A DNA stretch of 64,000 nucleotides, taken from the NCBI GenBank assembly GCA_019347575.1, contig JAHWKY010000001.1, positions 1 through 64,000 on the forward strand, written 5' to 3'. The translations under genes were made by a program, and so were the position numbers. Positions 61,389 through 64,000 of this stretch are shown piece by piece (positions within the stretch are counted from its first letter, which is position 1; every line of letters starts with the position of its first letter). The notes beneath the pieces were generated by a model, which saw only the letters and a list, made by a program, of their open reading frames with translations, did no database searches and was not told the origin of the DNA. This stretch comes from Actinomycetota bacterium (GTDB taxonomy: Bacteria > Actinomycetota > Nitriliruptoria > Nitriliruptorales > Nitriliruptoraceae).

Positions 61389-62774
61389 GTGCGCCGCGAC
61401 CCGCGCTTCACGCTCCTGCTCGTCCTGCTCGGTGTGGGCGGCGGCGCCAGCGTCGCGTGGGCCGTTCGCATCGTCGACCCGGTTCAAGCGGGGGGCTTCG
61501 TGCTCGCCGCCTTCCTCGTCGAGCTGCTCCCGGCGCGCGTGCGTCAGGATGTCGCTGCCTCGCTGATCACGCTGGTGGCGTTCACCGCCATCCTGGTGGG
61601 TGGCCCCGCCCTCGGCGTGCTCACGGCGCCCGGCGCGGTCGCCGCGCTCGCGTTCCGGCGCTCGCCCCACAGCTTCGTCGAGCGCGCCGCCGTCAACCTC
61701 GGCCAGTGGGCTCTCGCGGCTCTGGTCGCGGGACACGTGTTCGAGCTGCTCGGCGGAGCGGCCTGGCACGACGGGGTCGTCACCTCTCTCGCCGGCGTCG
61801 GTGCCGTGGTCGTCATGGCGATGGTCCACACCCTCGTCAGCAACCTGCTGATCGGCCTGGTGATCCTGGTCACGTCGGGCGAGTCGCTGCGCAGCACGCT
61901 CGGCAGCCTCAGCGCGGCGATGCGTCTCAACGTCCTCGTCGACGTCGGGCTGTCGATCCTGGCGGCGACCGTCCTGCTCGAGATCGGCGCCCCGGCACTC
62001 GTTCTCCTCCTCATCCCCGCGCTCGTGGCGCGGCACGGGCTACTGGGGTTCCAGCGCGAGGCCGACGCCTACGACCGCCTGGTCCGCGCGTTCGTGAAGG
62101 TGATCGAGGTCAAGGACGGGTACACGCGGGGCCACGCGGAGCGGGTCGCCGAACTCGCCGAAGCCGTCGCGGGTCAGCTGGGCTACGACTACGACGCCCG
62201 ACGCGAGATCCGCTACGCGGCGCTGCTGCACGACGTGGGCAAGGTCGGTACTGATCCCGGGGTGCTCAACAAGCCCGGGCCGCTTACCGATGCCGAGTTC
62301 GAGCACATCCGCGTGCATCCCACGGTCGGCGTCGAGATCCTCGCGGATGTCGACTTCCTCGCGCCCGCTCTCGACGCGGTCCGCCACCACCACGAGCGGT
62401 GGGACGGCCGCGGCTACCCGCACGGTCTCGCGGGCAGCGACATCCCCGAGACGGCGCGGATCGTCACCGTCGTCGACGCCTTCGATGCGATGACCTCGAC
62501 CCGCTCGTACCGCCCCGCCATGACCGTCGGAGCGGCGCTGGAGGAGCTCCGGCGCTGTGCCGGTAGCCAGTTCGACGCGCGTGGCGTGGAGGCGCTCGCG
62601 TCGGTGACGCGGAGCATGGGCTGGGAGCCGACCACCCACCTCGAACACGATCGCGACGACGACGAGGTGGCGCTGGACGTGTCGGGGACCCACCCGATCG
62701 CACCGAGCGGCGCGGCCCCGGCCGGAGACCGGCTGATCGTGCTCGGGGACGAGCGCGATCGGGAGGTGAGCTGA
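61389..62774 (+). CDS. Membrane HD-GYP domain phosphodiesterase
   Basis: A 461-residue protein: about six transmembrane helices (residues 5-215, MASE-like sensory region) and a cytoplasmic HD-GYP domain (about 225-425). Metal and catalytic residues are intact: RGHAERV, LLHDVGK (His281-Asp282), HPTVG, HHERWDGRGYP and DAFDAMTS. It should hydrolyse c-di-GMP. GTG with GGGAGG upstream. The stop overlaps the next start (TGATG). Together with bldD 1.5 kb away it links c-di-GMP turnover and the effector. Confidence 0.9.
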   Translation: MRRDPRFTLLLVLLGVGGGASVAWAVRIVDPVQAGGFVLAAFLVELLPARVRQDVAASLITLVAFTAILVGGPALGVLTAPGAVAALAFRRSPHSFVERAAVNLGQWALAALVAGHVFELLGGAAWHDGVVTSLAGVGAVVVMAMVHTLVSNLLIGLVILVTSGESLRSTLGSLSAAMRLNVLVDVGLSILAATVLLEIGAPALVLLLIPALVARHGLLGFQREADAYDRLVRAFVKVIEVKDGYTRGHAERVAELAEAVAGQLGYDYDARREIRYAALLHDVGKVGTDPGVLNKPGPLTDAEFEHIRVHPTVGVEILADVDFLAPALDAVRHHHERWDGRGYPHGLAGSDIPETARIVTVVDAFDAMTSTRSYRPAMTVGAALEELRRCAGSQFDARGVEALASVTRSMGWEPTTHLEHDRDDDEVALDVSGTHPIAPSGAAPAGDRLIVLGDERDREVS

Positions 62775-63982
62775 TGGGTGCCCGCTCCGCCTGGTCGGGC
62801 TTCCTCGTCGGCGCCGTCGTCACCGCAGCACTGGCGTGCGCCTGGCTGCTGCGTCCGGAGACGCTGTCCGCGTCCCGCGGCTCCCTCGCAGTGTTCGTCG
62901 CGGCCGCGGCGCTCGGCGAGATGATCACGGTCGACAAGCTACGAGGACACGCCATCCCCGTCGCGTCCGCCGTCGTCGCCACGTTCGCTCTGCTCGGCAA
63001 CCCCCCCGGCACGACGGCAGCGGTCGCAGCCGGCGGGTGGGTACTGGCGGCGGTCGCGCGAGCCGGTGCGGGTGCGGAACTCCGACCCCTCGACCTGCTC
63101 GGACGCGTGTCGGTCGGCGTCAGCCTCCCCGGTGTCGTCGCGCTCGCGGCTCTCCTGGCTCCGACCGTCACTGTGGCGACCGTGGCGGCCGCGACCGAAG
63201 CGGTCAACGTGGTCGGCCTCGCTGCGGTGTCGCTCGTGCTCGTCGTCGGGGTGCCGTACTGGGAGGCGATCGAGGAGACCGTCGGCAAGCGTGTGCGCAT
63301 CCTGCCCGTCTACCGCGGCCTGCTGCTGTCGAGCTGGGCCGCGCTCGTCGCCTTCGCAGCGTCGGCCGGACTGGCCGCCATGGTCCACGGTGCCCTCGGG
63401 GCGTGGGCGATCGTGCTGATGCTGCTGCCACTGCTGGCCGCCCGGTCCGGCCTGCGACGCCACGCGCTCGTCCAGCGGACCTACGACCAGACCGTCCGGG
63501 CGATGAGCCGGCTGCCCGAGCTCGTCGGCGCCACGACCGAGGGGCACGGCATCCGGGTTGGACGTCTCGCCATGGAGATCGGTCGCGAGCTCGCGCTGGC
63601 GGACGAGGACGTCGCCGCGCTCGAACGGGCGGCCCACCTGCACGAACTCGGTGCCGTCCGCGAGCAGGCTGTCGGCGCGAACATCGCCACCGCCGGGGCG
63701 GCGGTCGTCCGCGAGGCCGGCAACATGCCGGCGGTGGTCGCGATCCTCGAACGCCAGCGTGACCCGTACCGTCGGCGCCGCGAGGGCGAGGACGCGTCGG
63801 TCCCGATGACCGCCAGGATCCTGCGCACCGCGTGTGAGTACGACCAGTACAGCCACCCCGGCGGTCCGGGCCGGCAGCCGTGGGACGCGCTCGAGCGGCT
63901 CCACCTCGGCATGGCTTACGAGCACGACCCCGTCGTCATCCAGGCCCTCAACCGCGTCCTCTCCCGTCGCGGCGTGCTGTGA
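62774..63982 (+). CDS. Membrane protein with degenerate HD-GYP-like domain
   Basis: A 402-residue paralogue of the preceding protein: about seven transmembrane helices (10-220), then an HD-like region (about 240-395). The first His is kept (EGHGIRVG) but the HD pair has become HLHELGAV (His-Glu) and no GYP loop remains (RQRDPYRRRR instead). It is probably catalytically inactive and may sense, bind or regulate its neighbour. ATG overlaps the upstream stop by one nucleotide. The gene ends 18 bp before the window edge. Confidence 0.8.
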   Translation: MGARSAWSGFLVGAVVTAALACAWLLRPETLSASRGSLAVFVAAAALGEMITVDKLRGHAIPVASAVVATFALLGNPPGTTAAVAAGGWVLAAVARAGAGAELRPLDLLGRVSVGVSLPGVVALAALLAPTVTVATVAAATEAVNVVGLAAVSLVLVVGVPYWEAIEETVGKRVRILPVYRGLLLSSWAALVAFAASAGLAAMVHGALGAWAIVLMLLPLLAARSGLRRHALVQRTYDQTVRAMSRLPELVGATTEGHGIRVGRLAMEIGRELALADEDVAALERAAHLHELGAVREQAVGANIATAGAAVVREAGNMPAVVAILERQRDPYRRRREGEDASVPMTARILRTACEYDQYSHPGGPGRQPWDALERLHLGMAYEHDPVVIQALNRVLSRRGVL

Positions 63983-64000
63983 AGGTCTGACCCGGCACGT

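Overview
High-GC (about 70 %) chromosomal DNA from an actinobacterium. The markers are WhiB and BldD regulators, an F420 biosynthesis locus (fbiA, fbiB, fbiC), a SigR/RsrA-type sigma/anti-sigma pair, DUF3105, DUF3499, DUF5719 and Rv3235-like proteins, a SARP regulator and frequent GTG/TTG starts. A cell-wall-binding-repeat-2 protein together with this gene order suggests a deep-branching class such as Nitriliruptoria; that placement is inference. No rRNA, tRNA, CRISPR array, transposase or prophage was seen.

Layout. 1-11.5 kb: a DUF222/HNH endonuclease under a consensus promoter with an SOS-like box, then a cell-envelope block (GT2-GT4 fusion, secreted CWB2/FN3 protein behind a structured leader, Wzm/Wzt-type ABC exporter, GT2 glycosyltransferase). 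11.6-17.5 kb: DUF3105 protein and fbiB-fbiA on the minus strand, diverging from fbiC on the plus strand. 17.7-34 kb: a giant coiled-coil/HhH protein, WhiB, a GT2-membrane protein with DUF5719 partner, a metallopeptidase-like protein, DUF3499 and DUF6788 proteins, then a tightly packed sugar/nucleoside run (manB, Trm112, phosphomannose/phosphoglucose isomerase, PNP, mtnA) and comF reading in frame into hpf. From memory this matches the M. tuberculosis order wbbL1-fbiAB-whiB2-Rv3259-Rv3258c-manB-...-comF-hpf-secA1-...-sigH.

34.1-50.5 kb: a NarL-type regulator and then an accessory-looking stretch that separates comF-hpf from secA: two large STAND-type ATPases (the second with a C-terminal SARP output domain), a small protein, a group II PLP decarboxylase, a secreted gamma-glutamyltransferase, a secreted lysyl-oxidase-like protein, a second DUF222/HNH gene split by an amber codon, and helD. 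Two genes next to the SARP carry 11-bp-period direct repeats exactly 19 nt before their ATG, the kind of site SARPs bind.

50.6-64 kb: acs (flanked by pairs of a 26-bp repeat), secA, an Rv3235-like protein and partner, sigR-rsrA with an unusual 22-codon coupling minicistron and hairpin, an epimerase, BldD with an intact c-di-GMP signature, a conserved hypothetical, a 25-residue secreted peptide, and a coupled pair of membrane HD-GYP proteins, one intact and one degenerate.

The most novel candidates are the sigR-rsrA coupling device, the SARP regulon with its operators, a structured repeat family that supplies the last codons of two unrelated genes, and a possible BldD/c-di-GMP feedback loop. 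All are sequence-based inferences.
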